Assembly: GCA_017882525.1 (NCBI GenBank)
Contig: JADGPI010000013.1
Coordinates: 1-32,681 of the forward strand
Source: Thermoleophilia bacterium
Lineage (GTDB): Bacteria; Actinomycetota; Thermoleophilia; RBG-16-64-13
DNA: 32,681 bases
Direction of reading: 5' to 3'
Part shown: positions 23,610-31,716 of the stretch, in pieces
Numbering within the stretch: position 1 is the stretch's first letter
Layout of the letters: each line of letters opens with the position of its first letter
The notes under the pieces: model-generated
Seen by the model: only the letters and a program-made list of their open reading frames with translations
What the model was told of the DNA's origin: nothing
Database searches by the model: none
Position numbers and translations under genes: made by a program

Positions 23610-24923
23610 TCAGCTCGCGCTGTCGGCAGCCATCACTTCGGCGAAAGTGCTTTCGATGATGTCCAGGCCACGGTCGAGAGTCTCGTCTTCGATGGTGAGA
23701 GGCACGAGGATCCTGATGACGTTGTGGAATGTCCCGGCGCCCACGTTGACCACGCCGTTCTCATACAGTCTCATGCGAAACGCCTTGGCGAGGTTGCCGG
23801 CCGGCTTCTTGGTCTCGGGGTCCTCCACCAGTTCCATCGCCGCCATCGCTCCGATGCCCCGCACGTCGCCGATCACCGGGTACTTCTCCTGCAACGCCTT
23901 GAAGCGGCCGATCATGCGCTTCCCGATGACATCCGCCCGACTGAGCAGCCCTTCTTCCTCGATGATGTCGAACACCGCGACGCCCGCGGCGCAAGCAGTG
24001 GGGTTCCCGCCGAAAGTGCTGCCCAGACCGCTCGGGTGCGGAGCGTCCATCACGTCTACGCGCCCGGTGATCCCCGCTATGGGGTAGCCGGCGCCCAGCG
24101 CTTTGGCGGTCGTCATGATGTCCGGCTCGACCCCCCAGTGCTCCATGGCGAACCACTTGCCCGTGCGCCCTATGCCTGTCTGTATCTCGTCGGCGATGAG
24201 GAGGATGCCGTGTTCGTCGCAGATCTTCTTGATCTTGCCCACATATTCCGGTGGCGGGACGATGAAGCCACCCTCACCCTGCACCGGCTCGATGAGCACC
24301 GCGGCCACGTCGTCCGGGCTCACAAGCTTGGCGAACGCGTTGTTGAGCAACTCCGCGCATGCGACGCCGCAGGACGGATACTGGAGCGCCAGCGGGCACC
24401 GGTAGCAATATGCATAGGGGATCCGATAGACCTCCGGAGCGAAGGGCCCGAAGCCGACCTTGTAGGGGGACACTTGCGATGTGAGGCTGAGGGTCATGAA
24501 CGTGCGCCCGTGGAACGCGTCTTCGAAAGCTATGATCGACTTGCGTCCCGTTGCGTAGCGCGCGATCTTGACAGCGTTCTCGACAGCCTCTGCACCTGAG
24601 TTCATGAAGAAGGTCCGTTTCGGGGTGCTGCCGGGTGCGTGCCGATTGAGCCTCTCTCCGAGTCTGAGGTATGACTCGTAGCCGAAGAGCCCGAAGCAGG
24701 TGTGCGAATAGAGCTCCGCCTGTTGTTTGGCAACGGCGACGACCCTGGGATGGCAGTGGCCGACGTTCATCACCCCGATGCCGGCCGCGAAGTCGATATA
24801 GTCCCTTCCCTCGACGTCGGTAATGACGGCGTTCCGGGCTTTGGAGATGAAAACAGGCGCAGTGCTGGGCACACCGCGCGGAACGACTTCCGCTCTCAAC
24901 TTGCTGAGTTCAGCGTTCGTCAT
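23610..24923 (-). CDS. Class III aminotransferase, 4-aminobutyrate aminotransferase-like
   Basis: A 437-residue PLP-dependent omega-aminotransferase. It shows the phosphate loop FMNSGAEAVENAVKIAR (S109-G110-A111), DAFHGRT, the acidic pyridine partner in LLIADEIQTGIGRTGKW (D245) and the Schiff-base lysine in TTAKALGAGYPIAG (K274). The closest family is GabT, which converts 4-aminobutyrate and 2-oxoglutarate to succinate semialdehyde and glutamate; 5-aminovalerate or lysine could also be substrates. A cysteine cluster CYRCPLALQYPSCGVAC (C173, C176, C185, C189) is notable and might bind metal. The ATG follows GGTGGAGGAG. It leads a two-gene operon with the aldehyde:ferredoxin oxidoreductase 54 nt downstream, which could consume the semialdehyde it makes. 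Confidence 0.88.
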   Translation of the reverse strand: MTNAELSKLRAEVVPRGVPSTAPVFISKARNAVITDVEGRDYIDFAAGIGVMNVGHCHPRVVAVAKQQAELYSHTCFGLFGYESYLRLGERLNRHAPGSTPKRTFFMNSGAEAVENAVKIARYATGRKSIIAFEDAFHGRTFMTLSLTSQVSPYKVGFGPFAPEVYRIPYAYCYRCPLALQYPSCGVACAELLNNAFAKLVSPDDVAAVLIEPVQGEGGFIVPPPEYVGKIKKICDEHGILLIADEIQTGIGRTGKWFAMEHWGVEPDIMTTAKALGAGYPIAGITGRVDVMDAPHPSGLGSTFGGNPTACAAGVAVFDIIEEEGLLSRADVIGKRMIGRFKALQEKYPVIGDVRGIGAMAAMELVEDPETKKPAGNLAKAFRMRLYENGVVNVGAGTFHNVIRILVPLTIEDETLDRGLDIIESTFAEVMAADSAS

Positions 24924-25140
24924 GGCTCCTCCACCTCGATTTCACCCGCGACGACATGGTCCGCGGTCTTTGCCTGAATGTGTCGACCGCCACCCAGGAA
25001 GGCATCCAGGGCCCGGCCGATGGACGACGCGTAGGCCAGCAGATATCGATGCCCGACCGAGTGGCAGGAGACCTTTCGACCGAGCAGACGTCCGTCCAAG
25101 CGAGCGTACCATGAGCTATGCACAACGGCCATATTTGATA

Positions 25141-25176
25141 CATGCCTTGCATGAGGCTTTCCGTCTAGTAAACTAG
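25141..25176 (+). promoter_or_regulatory. ilv operon promoter with two palindromic operator candidates
   Basis: TTGCAT (25147-25152) and TAAACT (25169-25174) are spaced by 16 bp, giving a start near 25181 and a short leader of about 29 nt before ilvD. The -35 lies inside the palindrome CATGC-CTT-GCATG (25141-25153). The -10 lies inside CTAGT-AA-ACTAG (25165-25176). Such symmetric sequences over both elements suggest repressor binding. The short leader leaves no room for a T-box or peptide attenuator. Confidence 0.5.
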
Positions 25177-25209
25177 GCACCTGTCGCCAGAAGCCTGAAG
25201 GAGCCTGTC

Positions 25210-26889
25210 TTGGAAAGCACCAGTAATAGCATCTTCGCCGGACCTACCCGTGCCCCGCACCGCTCGCTGCTTCGCGCCCTCGGCGTGGGCCGCGAGGATG
25301 CCGGGCGTCCACTCATCGGCATAGCCAACTCCTTCAACGAGTTGATACCGGGTCACATGCACCTGAACACTCTGGCGCAGCAGGCCAAATACGGGGTTTA
25401 CCAGGCCGGCGGCATCCCTCTCGAGTTCAACGTCATCGGCGTGTGCGACGGCATCGCGATGAACCATGAAGGTATGCATTATTCGCTGGTCTCTCGCGAA
25501 GTCATCGCCGATTCGGTGGAGATCATGGTCAAAGCTCACGGTCTCGACGGCTTGGTCCTCATCCCCAACTGCGACAAAGTGGTGCCGGGTATGATCATGG
25601 CCGCGGCCCGGCTCGATATCCCGGCCGTCGTTGTTTCCGGCGGTCCGATGCTGGCCGGCGATTTCCAGGGCAAGAGGGTCGATCTGGGTTCGGTGTTCGA
25701 AGCGGTCGGTCGCTACTACAAGGGCACCATGTCCGCCGACGAGCTCACGGAACTCGAAGAGTGTGCCTGCCCCACCTGCGGTTCCTGCGCCGGTCTCTTC
25801 ACGGCGAACTCCATGAGTTGCATAACGGAGGTCTTGGGATTCGGTCTTCCTGGCGATGCCACCATCCCCGCACCGTACTCGTCGCGATTGGCCCTTGCCC
25901 GGCGTACCGGGGCGGCAGCGGTCGCGGCGGTGCGCGAAGGCCGGACTGCTAGGAGCTTTCTCACTCCGGCGAGTCTTCGCAACGCCGTGGCGATCGATGC
26001 CGCCCTCGGTTGCTCTACCAACACCGTGCTGCACCTTCTGGCCATCGCGGTCGAAGCCGAGACAGAGCTTGGGATCGACATCTTCAACGAGGTGGCGGAG
26101 TCCGTTCCCCATCTGGTCAAGTTGGCGCCTACGGGCAGCTACCACATGGAGGACCTCCACAGGGCGGGTGGGGTCATGGCCGTTCTCAAGCGGCTTGCTG
26201 AGGCAGATCTGGTCGACGGCTCGGTGCCAACGGCCTTGGGCATCACTCTGGGCGAGCAGTTCGCGACCGCCGAGGTGCGCGATTCGGATGTGATCCGGCC
26301 GCTCGACCGGCCGCATCGGCTCACCGGGGGTCTCGCTGTCCTCTTCGGCAATCTTGCGCCCAGGGGCGCGGTGGTGAAGGAATCCGCGGTGCTTCCCCAA
26401 ATGCTTACTCACCAGGGCCCGGCCCGAGTGTTCGAAGACGAAGGATCGCTCATGTCCGCGATAGAGGCGGGCAAGATCGAGCCCGGCTGCGTGGTCGTCA
26501 TGCGATATGTGGGGCCGAAGGGCGGGCCGGGCATGCCCGAGATGCTCACTCCCACGTCCGCACTGGCTGGAGCCGGTCTTGACGACAGCGTGGCCCTCGT
26601 CACCGATGGACGGTTCAGCGGAGCCAGCCGCGGAGCCAGTATCGGTCACGTGGCGCCGGAGGGACTCGAGGGGGGTCCGATAGCTCTGGTCCAAGATGGC
26701 GACCTCATCAGCATCGACATCCCGGGGCGCAAGATATCCCTGGAGGTCAGCGAAGAAGAGTTAGGACGGAGGAGAACGGCGTGGCAGCGCCCGGCTCGGA
26801 AGTACTCGGGCGTGCTGCGCCGCTACGTAGCCTTTGTCTCCGGCGCCGAAGTAGGAGCGGTACTTGGGGGAGGAAACGGGGTCTCCTGA
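25210..26889 (+). CDS. ilvD: Dihydroxy-acid dehydratase
   Basis: A 559-residue member of the IlvD/Edd family, dehydrating 2,3-dihydroxy-3-methylbutanoate and -methylpentanoate to the 2-oxo acids of valine and isoleucine. Signatures are [33 protein letters not shown] (C121), [20 protein letters not shown] (C185, C187, C190, C193) and the C-terminal [22 protein letters not shown]. The Fe-S ligands are C121 and the PTCGSC cysteines. At the position where some family members have a first ligand Cys it reads [13 protein letters not shown]. The start is TTG at 25210, with AAGGAG 8 nt upstream; no better ATG exists. First gene of ilvD-ilvB-ilvN-ilvC. The 509-aa antisense ORF across it is a shadow. 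Confidence 0.95.
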   Translation: MESTSNSIFAGPTRAPHRSLLRALGVGREDAGRPLIGIANSFNELIPGHMHLNTLAQQAKYGVYQAGGIPLEFNVIGVCDGIAMNHEGMHYSLVSREVIADSVEIMVKAHGLDGLVLIPNCDKVVPGMIMAAARLDIPAVVVSGGPMLAGDFQGKRVDLGSVFEAVGRYYKGTMSADELTELEECACPTCGSCAGLFTANSMSCITEVLGFGLPGDATIPAPYSSRLALARRTGAAAVAAVREGRTARSFLTPASLRNAVAIDAALGCSTNTVLHLLAIAVEAETELGIDIFNEVAESVPHLVKLAPTGSYHMEDLHRAGGVMAVLKRLAEADLVDGSVPTALGITLGEQFATAEVRDSDVIRPLDRPHRLTGGLAVLFGNLAPRGAVVKESAVLPQMLTHQGPARVFEDEGSLMSAIEAGKIEPGCVVVMRYVGPKGGPGMPEMLTPTSALAGAGLDDSVALVTDGRFSGASRGASIGHVAPEGLEGGPIALVQDGDLISIDIPGRKISLEVSEEELGRRRTAWQRPARKYSGVLRRYVAFVSGAEVGAVLGGGNGVS

Positions 26890-27000
26890 CCTTCCCTCGG
26901 GGTGAAGCGCGAAGCTTCTACCCGGCTGCTGCCCTCGAACTTCCCGGCGCCCCAGTCCGGCCATCGGCGAGCGCACCTGAAAGCCAGAGCGGAGCACATC

Positions 27001-28692
27001 ATGAAAGCATCCAGAGTGATCCTCGAAGCGCTGAAGCGCGAGGGGGTCGAAGTCATATTCGGTTACCCTGGGGGCCAGATCATGCCCCTTTACGACGCCC
27101 TGTACGATTTTGACATCAAACACATCCTTGCCAGGCACGAGCAAGGGGCCGGGCACGCCGCGGACGGGTACGCGCGGGCCTCAGGCAAGGTCGGCGTCTG
27201 TTTCGCCACCTCCGGGCCCGGCGCGACCAACCTGGTGACGCCCATAGCGAACGCATACATGGACAGCGTGCCTATGGTCGCCATCACTGGCCAGGTCAAA
27301 CGAGCGGCCATCGGGTTGGACTCGTTTCAGGAAGCCGACATCACGGGCATCACCTTGCCTGTCGTGAAACACAGCTACCTGGTCACTTCGCCTGAGGATC
27401 TGCCTCGGATCATCCACGAAGCCTTCCACATCGCGGCAACCGGCCGGCCCGGCCCCGTGCTGATCGATATCCCGGTGGACGTGACCATGGAGGACATGGA
27501 CTATGATCCACAAGCGGCTGTCAAGCTGGACCTCCCCGGTTACAGGCCGACAATAAAGGGTCATCCCAAGCAGGTGAAGGAAGCGGCGCGGGTGATCGCG
27601 GAAGCCGAGCGTCCCCTCATCTACGCCGGGGGCGGCATCATCTCCGCGAACGCATCGGAGGAACTGCGAGAGCTTGCACTCTACGGCCATATCCCGGTGG
27701 CCACCACGCTTACCGGCAAGGGCTGCTTTCCCGAGGATCACGAGCTGTCCATGGGGATGCTCGGGATGCACGGCACCCAGTATGCCAACTACGCGATGAG
27801 CCACGCAGATATCGTCCTCGCTATCGGCGTCCGTTTCGACGACCGGGTCACCGGTAACCTGGCTGCGTTCGCTCCCCGGGCAAGATTCATCCACGTGGAC
27901 GTCGATCCCGCGGAGATCTCCAAGAATGTGGCGCCCATCATCCCCATCGTCGGCGACGCCAAGCGCGTCTTGGACGCACTCGTTCCGGAGCTCAAGAAGC
28001 ATGAGCTGTCGCCCGAACGGCACTTGCCGTGGATGGTGCAGGTGGAGGAGTGGAAGCGCAAGCACCCCCTGGTCGTCCCGACCTCGGAGGGCGGCGAGAT
28101 CATGCCGGAATACGTGGTTCGCAAGATTTGGGAGGTCACTCGGGGACAGGCCGTGATCGCCACTGAAGTCGGCCAGAACCAGATGTGGGCCGCCCAGCAC
28201 TACCTGGCCCTTCGCCCCCGGCAGTTCATCACCTCGGGGGGACTGGGCACCATGGGGTTCGGTTTTCCTGCCGCCATCGGCGCGCAGGTGGCCCGGCCGG
28301 ACGCCACGGTCATCGACATCGCGGGCGACGGGTCGTTCCAGATGACTATCCAGGAGCTGTCGACCGCGGTGCAGTATCGACTGCCCGTGAAGGTGTGCAT
28401 CCTCAACAACCGCTGCCTAGGCATGGTCCGGCAATGGCAGCAACTGTTTTGGGAAGGCCGGTATAGCGAGAGCTGCTTCGAGCATCAGCCTGATTTCGTC
28501 AAGGTGGCCGAGGCGTACGGGGCCCAGGGTTTCCGGGCGACCCGGACGGACGAGGTGGAAGAAGTGCTAAGAGTGGCGTTGGCGACAGACCAACCTGCCG
28601 TCATCGACTTCCAGGTGAAGCCGGATGCGAACGTCTACCCCATGATCCCTGCTGGAGGCACTATCGAAGACCTGCTGGAGGGCGATCTATGA
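27001..28692 (+). CDS. ilvB: Acetolactate synthase large (catalytic) subunit
   Basis: A 563-residue ThDP- and FAD-dependent enzyme that condenses two pyruvates to 2-acetolactate, or pyruvate with 2-oxobutyrate to 2-aceto-2-hydroxybutyrate. The catalytic Glu is in ILARHEQGAGHAADGYARA (E47), the pyrimidine/FAD region in SGPGATNLVTPIANAYMDS, and the ThDP-Mg motif in DIAGDGSFQMTIQELSTA running to CILNN. The track ORF begins at 26902, but the ATG at 27001 fits the family start (MKASRVILEALKREGVEVIFGYPGG) and follows CGGAG. A 111 bp gap after ilvD contains no visible terminator. Its stop overlaps the ilvN start by ATGA. Confidence 0.95.
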   Translation: MKASRVILEALKREGVEVIFGYPGGQIMPLYDALYDFDIKHILARHEQGAGHAADGYARASGKVGVCFATSGPGATNLVTPIANAYMDSVPMVAITGQVKRAAIGLDSFQEADITGITLPVVKHSYLVTSPEDLPRIIHEAFHIAATGRPGPVLIDIPVDVTMEDMDYDPQAAVKLDLPGYRPTIKGHPKQVKEAARVIAEAERPLIYAGGGIISANASEELRELALYGHIPVATTLTGKGCFPEDHELSMGMLGMHGTQYANYAMSHADIVLAIGVRFDDRVTGNLAAFAPRARFIHVDVDPAEISKNVAPIIPIVGDAKRVLDALVPELKKHELSPERHLPWMVQVEEWKRKHPLVVPTSEGGEIMPEYVVRKIWEVTRGQAVIATEVGQNQMWAAQHYLALRPRQFITSGGLGTMGFGFPAAIGAQVARPDATVIDIAGDGSFQMTIQELSTAVQYRLPVKVCILNNRCLGMVRQWQQLFWEGRYSESCFEHQPDFVKVAEAYGAQGFRATRTDEVEEVLRVALATDQPAVIDFQVKPDANVYPMIPAGGTIEDLLEGDL

Positions 28693-29174
28693 AGCACACG
28701 CTGTCGGTCCTTGTCGAGAACAAGCCTGGGGTCCTCACCCGGGTGGCCGCCCTCTTCGCGCGTCGAGGCTTCAACATCGACAGCCTGGTCGTCGCCGAGA
28801 CCGAGAATCCGGCTGTCTCCCGGATGACGATCACCGTCGACGAGCAGGACCAACCCGTTGAACAGGTGACGAAGCAGCTGCACAAGCTCATCAACGTGAT
28901 CAAGATCACCGACTTGGACCCAACCGGCAGTGTCGAGCGTGAGATGCTGCTCATCAAGGTTCTGGCCGATGCCCAGTCGCGTTCGGAGATCATGCAGATC
29001 GTGGAGATATTCCGAGCCAAGATCGTGGACGTGAGCAGTGATGTACTCCTCATCGAGATGACGGGCACCCGCGAGAAGGTGGGCGCTTTCATGGAGCTGC
29101 TGCATCCGTTCGGGGTCGTGGAGCTGATGCGGACCGGCCGGATAGCCATGGGGCGGGGAAAGCGGCCGACTTAG
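28689..29174 (+). CDS. ilvN: Acetolactate synthase small (regulatory) subunit
   Basis: A 161-residue protein with an N-terminal ACT domain: HTLSVLVENKPGVLTRVAALFARRGFNIDSLVVAETE, the standard IlvN opening. A C-terminal ALS_ss_C domain follows (LLIKVLADAQSRSEIMQIVEIFRAKIVDVS). It binds valine and stimulates and feedback-controls the large subunit. The N-A-G type valine site lies in the NKPGVLTRVA loop. The length is typical of bacterial IlvH/IlvN. ATGA overlap with ilvB makes expression coupled and stoichiometric. Confidence 0.95.
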   Translation: MKHTLSVLVENKPGVLTRVAALFARRGFNIDSLVVAETENPAVSRMTITVDEQDQPVEQVTKQLHKLINVIKITDLDPTGSVEREMLLIKVLADAQSRSEIMQIVEIFRAKIVDVSSDVLLIEMTGTREKVGAFMELLHPFGVVELMRTGRIAMGRGKRPT

Positions 29175-29318
29175 CGGGGCCGCGGCGTTGGGAGGGAAGG
29201 TTGTGCTACCCTGCCATGTGGCAAAGTCAGGTCCGGGCTGTTGCTCGGCTGCCGGTTTTCGGTGAGGTCAGGGCACGGAACCGTGGTGTTGGCGCACGAC
29301 GAAAAGCTCAGGAGGTAG

Positions 29319-30326
29319 GTGGCACAGATGCTATACGAGAAAGACGCCGATCTTGGTCTTCTTAATGGGAAGACAGTGGCCGTCATTGGCTTCGGCAGCC
29401 AGGGACACGCGCACTCTCAGAACTTGAGGGACAGCGGGGTCGAGGTAGTGGTGGCCGAGGCCCCCGGGACTCCCGCATGGGACCGCGCGGCTGCCGCAGG
29501 TTTCAAAGTGATGACCGCGGACGCGGCCGCCGCTATGGCGGACATCATCATGATGGTAGTGCCCGACCAAACGCAGAAGGTCGTGTATGAGAGCGCCATC
29601 CGCGACAACCTCAAAGAGGGCGACATGCTCATGTTCGCCCATGGTTTCAACATCCATTTCAACCAGATCGTCCCGCCGGCCAACGTGGACGTTACCATGA
29701 TCGCCCCCAAAGGCCCTGGTCATCTGGTGCGCCGCATATACACCGAAGGCGGCGGCGTTCCCTCGCTCTTGGCGGTGTATCAAGACGCCACCGGTAAGGC
29801 TCGGGAAAAGGCTTTGGCCTACGCCAAGGGCATCGGGGCCACCCGCGCCGGTGTTTTCGAGACTACCTTCAAAGAAGAGACCGAGACCGACTTGTTTGGC
29901 GAGCAGGCCGTCCTTTGCGGCGGCGTCAGCGAGTTGGTTCGGGCTGGGTTCGAGACGCTGGTTGACGCCGGTTACCAACCCGAGATTGCTTACTTCGAGT
30001 GCCTGCACGAACTGAAACTGATCGTGGACCTCATCCACGAACACGGCATCAGCGGCATGCGCTATTCCATCTCGGACACCGCCGAATACGGCGACATGAC
30101 CCGCGGCAAGCGGGTCATCGGGGAGGAAGCGCGGGAAGAGATGGAGTTGATCCTCGAGGAGATCCAGTCCGGCGAGTTCGCCCGGGAGTGGATCCTCGAG
30201 AATATGGCCGGTCGTCCGGTCTACAACGCGATCAAACGCGAGGAATCCGAGCACGAGATCGAGATCGTCGGCCGTCAGCTCCGGGCCATGATGCCTTGGT
30301 TGGGCAAGAGCGGGAAGCTCGAGTAG
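29319..30326 (+). CDS. ilvC: Ketol-acid reductoisomerase, class I
   Basis: A 335-residue class I KARI that isomerises and reduces acetolactate to 2,3-dihydroxy-3-methylbutanoate. The Rossmann motif is [21 protein letters not shown] (20-40). Catalytic or Mg residues lie in FAHGFNIHF (H108), IAPKGPGH (K131) and TETDLFGEQ (D191, E195). The GTG at 29319 is preferred because [15 protein letters not shown] lines up with the family's MA(K)xYY(D)KDADL, although AGGAGG is only 3 nt away; the ATG at 29328 is the alternative. The cofactor loop reads [12 protein letters not shown]. The usual Arg and both Ser that bind the NADPH phosphate are replaced and a Glu is introduced, suggesting NADH use. A 144 bp gap from ilvN shows no terminator. 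Confidence 0.95.
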   Translation: MAQMLYEKDADLGLLNGKTVAVIGFGSQGHAHSQNLRDSGVEVVVAEAPGTPAWDRAAAAGFKVMTADAAAAMADIIMMVVPDQTQKVVYESAIRDNLKEGDMLMFAHGFNIHFNQIVPPANVDVTMIAPKGPGHLVRRIYTEGGGVPSLLAVYQDATGKAREKALAYAKGIGATRAGVFETTFKEETETDLFGEQAVLCGGVSELVRAGFETLVDAGYQPEIAYFECLHELKLIVDLIHEHGISGMRYSISDTAEYGDMTRGKRVIGEEAREEMELILEEIQSGEFAREWILENMAGRPVYNAIKREESEHEIEIVGRQLRAMMPWLGKSGKLE

Positions 30327-30356
30327 CCGGGTAACCTTCGCAGACTCGATTCGATT

Positions 30357-30396
30357 GGCCGTGCCCGGCGTATTCCGCCGGGCACGGCCTTGTTGT
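30357..30396 (+). terminator. Rho-independent terminator of the ilv operon
   Basis: A perfect 14-bp stem, GGCCGTGCCCGGCG / CGCCGGGCACGGCC, with loop TATTC and then TTGTTGT. It lies 30 bp after the ilvC stop. The T-tract is only on the plus strand, so it chiefly ends the ilv transcript. Confidence 0.9.
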
Positions 30397-30398
30397 AG

Positions 30399-31322
30399 CT
30401 ACGCGGCGCCTCCCGCAGCGGGTGACGCTTCGGTGGCTCCGTTCATGAGCGTCTCACGAACGTGGATCATCAGGGCCTGAGCTGCCGCGGGCATTGAGCG
30501 GTCTTTGCCGCGTATGAGGTTCAGGCTGCGGGTGAGGTGCTCCTGGAGGTGAAGGGTTACCAGCGCCTCCACGCTTCCCGGGCCGGTAACCGCCATGCGG
30601 GGCAGGACGGCCACCCCAAGTCCCTGCCGCACGAATCCCTTGACTGACTCGAGAGAGCCGGTCTGATAGGAGACCTTGGGCTCGAAACCGACAAGGCGAC
30701 AGGCCTCCACCAGCTGCGAGACCACGTTATAGGCATGCGTGGGGAAGACGAACTGCTCGTACGCGAGTTCGCGCAAGGCGATCGTCGAGCGTGTGGCGTA
30801 GCGGTGGCTGGGCGCGAGTATAAGCAGCAACTCCTCAGGGAAGAGGGGCGTTATCTCGAGAGTGGACGGACTTCCCGGGGCGGTCACGATGGCGAAGTCG
30901 ATGGTGCCATCGAGCACACGATGCTCCAGCTGGAGGTCGCCGCCCTCGTAAAGCTGGACGCGCACCCGAGGGAAGTTGCGACGAAAAGAAGCAAGGATCC
31001 CGGGGAGGAGGTAGGTGCTCACGGAGTCGTTTGCTCCTAACCGGACCTCTCCTGCTTCCACACCCAGGTGTTCGCGCAGGACGCGGACCGCCTCGTCGGC
31101 GCGGAACAGCACGGCCTGGGCCAAGGGCAGGAATAGCTCGCCGTCCGCGGTACAAGTGACCCTACGGGGGCCCCGGTCGAAGAGCCGTGTACCAAGCTCG
31201 GTCTCGAGCCGTCGGATCTGGTAGCTTAATGCCGGCTGCGAAAGATGCAGCAACTCGGCTGCTTTTGTGAAGCTGCGAGTGTCGGCGATCGTCACGAAGT
31301 GCTTTAGTTGGCCGAGCTCCAT
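30399..31322 (-). CDS. LysR-family transcriptional regulator
   Basis: A 307-residue LysR-type regulator. The N-terminal winged HTH is clear: MELGQLKHFVTIADTRSFTKAAELLHLSQPALSYQIRRLETELGTRLFDR (about 1-50). The effector-binding periplasmic-protein-like domain covers about 90-295 (VRLGANDSVSTYLLPGILASF, then VKGFVRQGLGVAVLPRMAV). The class resembles CysB/CbbR-like regulators in general layout, but no effector can be assigned. GAGG precedes the ATG at about 10-12 nt. It is divergent from the EamA transporter, the usual arrangement in which a LysR protein controls the facing gene and itself. It is convergent with ilvC, which also makes ilv regulation worth considering but less likely. Confidence 0.93.
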   Translation of the reverse strand: MELGQLKHFVTIADTRSFTKAAELLHLSQPALSYQIRRLETELGTRLFDRGPRRVTCTADGELFLPLAQAVLFRADEAVRVLREHLGVEAGEVRLGANDSVSTYLLPGILASFRRNFPRVRVQLYEGGDLQLEHRVLDGTIDFAIVTAPGSPSTLEITPLFPEELLLILAPSHRYATRSTIALRELAYEQFVFPTHAYNVVSQLVEACRLVGFEPKVSYQTGSLESVKGFVRQGLGVAVLPRMAVTGPGSVEALVTLHLQEHLTRSLNLIRGKDRSMPAAAQALMIHVRETLMNGATEASPAAGGAA

Positions 31323-31383
31323 CTCAAGGTTTCCTCGAAAGTCCTGTCAATCGTGGCAAGAACGATGCCGTTTTCCCAGTGCC

Positions 31384-31440
31384 TCTTGCCATACAAACAT
31401 TTTATAACACATATACAGACAATATATTGGACTTATCGCA
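31384..31440. promoter_or_regulatory. AT-rich divergent promoter/operator region
   Basis: About 55 bp (AACATTTTATAACACATATA and onward) is far more AT-rich than anything nearby and lies about 65 bp upstream of the LysR start. It contains TATAAA on the minus strand, TATAAC and TATATT on the plus strand, and TTGCCA at 31387. No single -35/-10 pair is convincing. LysR proteins bind T-N11-A sites in such AT-rich gaps, so this is the likely autoregulatory site. Confidence 0.5.
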
Positions 31441-31583
31441 CAGCGCAGGGGTAGACTACTTGTCGGCTGAGCACTGAACGCAAGCGGTCACGGGAACCCC
31501 CCCTCCCAGACCGTGGCGGAGCTGAGCAGCTTTTCCCGCGGTATAGCCGACTCCTCCCCCAACGGAGTCGGCTATGCTTTTTC
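31441..31583 (+). ncRNA. Candidate small RNA or leader ending in an orphan terminator
   Basis: A plus-strand terminator at 31543-31583 has no plus-strand gene before it: ilvC is already terminated 1.2 kb upstream, and LysR reads the other way. An AT-rich promoter-like region lies just upstream of 31441. The intervening 100 nt can form GGTC / GACC and GGG / CCC pairings (31485-31513) and holds a direct repeat GCTGAGCA at 31466 and 31521. I do not recognise an RNA family; it is not a tRNA, SRP RNA or known riboswitch by eye. The 5' end is a guess. Confidence 0.27.
31543..31583 (+). terminator. Strong rho-independent terminator with no upstream gene
   Basis: A perfect 12-bp stem, ATAGCCGACTCC / GGAGTCGGCTAT, with a 9-nt loop TCCCCCAAC and followed by GCTTTTTCT. 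The T-run is on the plus-strand side only, so it terminates plus-strand transcription. It lies 10 bp upstream of the EamA promoter. Confidence 0.8.
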
Positions 31584-31592
31584 TGGGGTTCT

Positions 31593-31621
31593 TTGACAGC
31601 ACCGCGGCCAGGGTTTAGCAT
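31593..31621 (+). promoter_or_regulatory. Sigma70-type promoter for the EamA transporter
   Basis: A perfect TTGACA is followed after 17 bp by TAGCAT. Transcription would begin near 31628, leaving a leader of about 90 nt before the ATG at 31717. This is the clearest consensus promoter in the window. Confidence 0.62.
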
Positions 31622-31716
31622 CAGCACCCGCCCCTCGGATCGTGGCTGCTCTCCTCGAGGACCGCTTTTCGTCTCGGGCTTTCCCTTCCTCACGACTCGA
31701 GTCTTCCGATGGTCTT

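Noticed and set aside
25165-26694. 509 aa minus-strand ORF across ilvD
   Set aside because: It lies antisense to an unambiguous ilvD with intact motifs, has the His/Asp/Arg-rich composition of a shadow frame and no family features.
27181-30254. Minus-strand ORFs of 339 and 307 aa across ilvB and ilvC
   Set aside because: Antisense shadows of complete, family-consistent genes in GC-rich DNA.
31441-31583. SRP RNA (GGAGCTGAGCAGC looked a little like the SRP helix 8 core) or a known riboswitch
   Set aside because: The conserved GGAA-type tetraloop and asymmetric loop of SRP RNA are absent, and no guanidine, SAM, cobalamin or T-box core sequence was recognisable.
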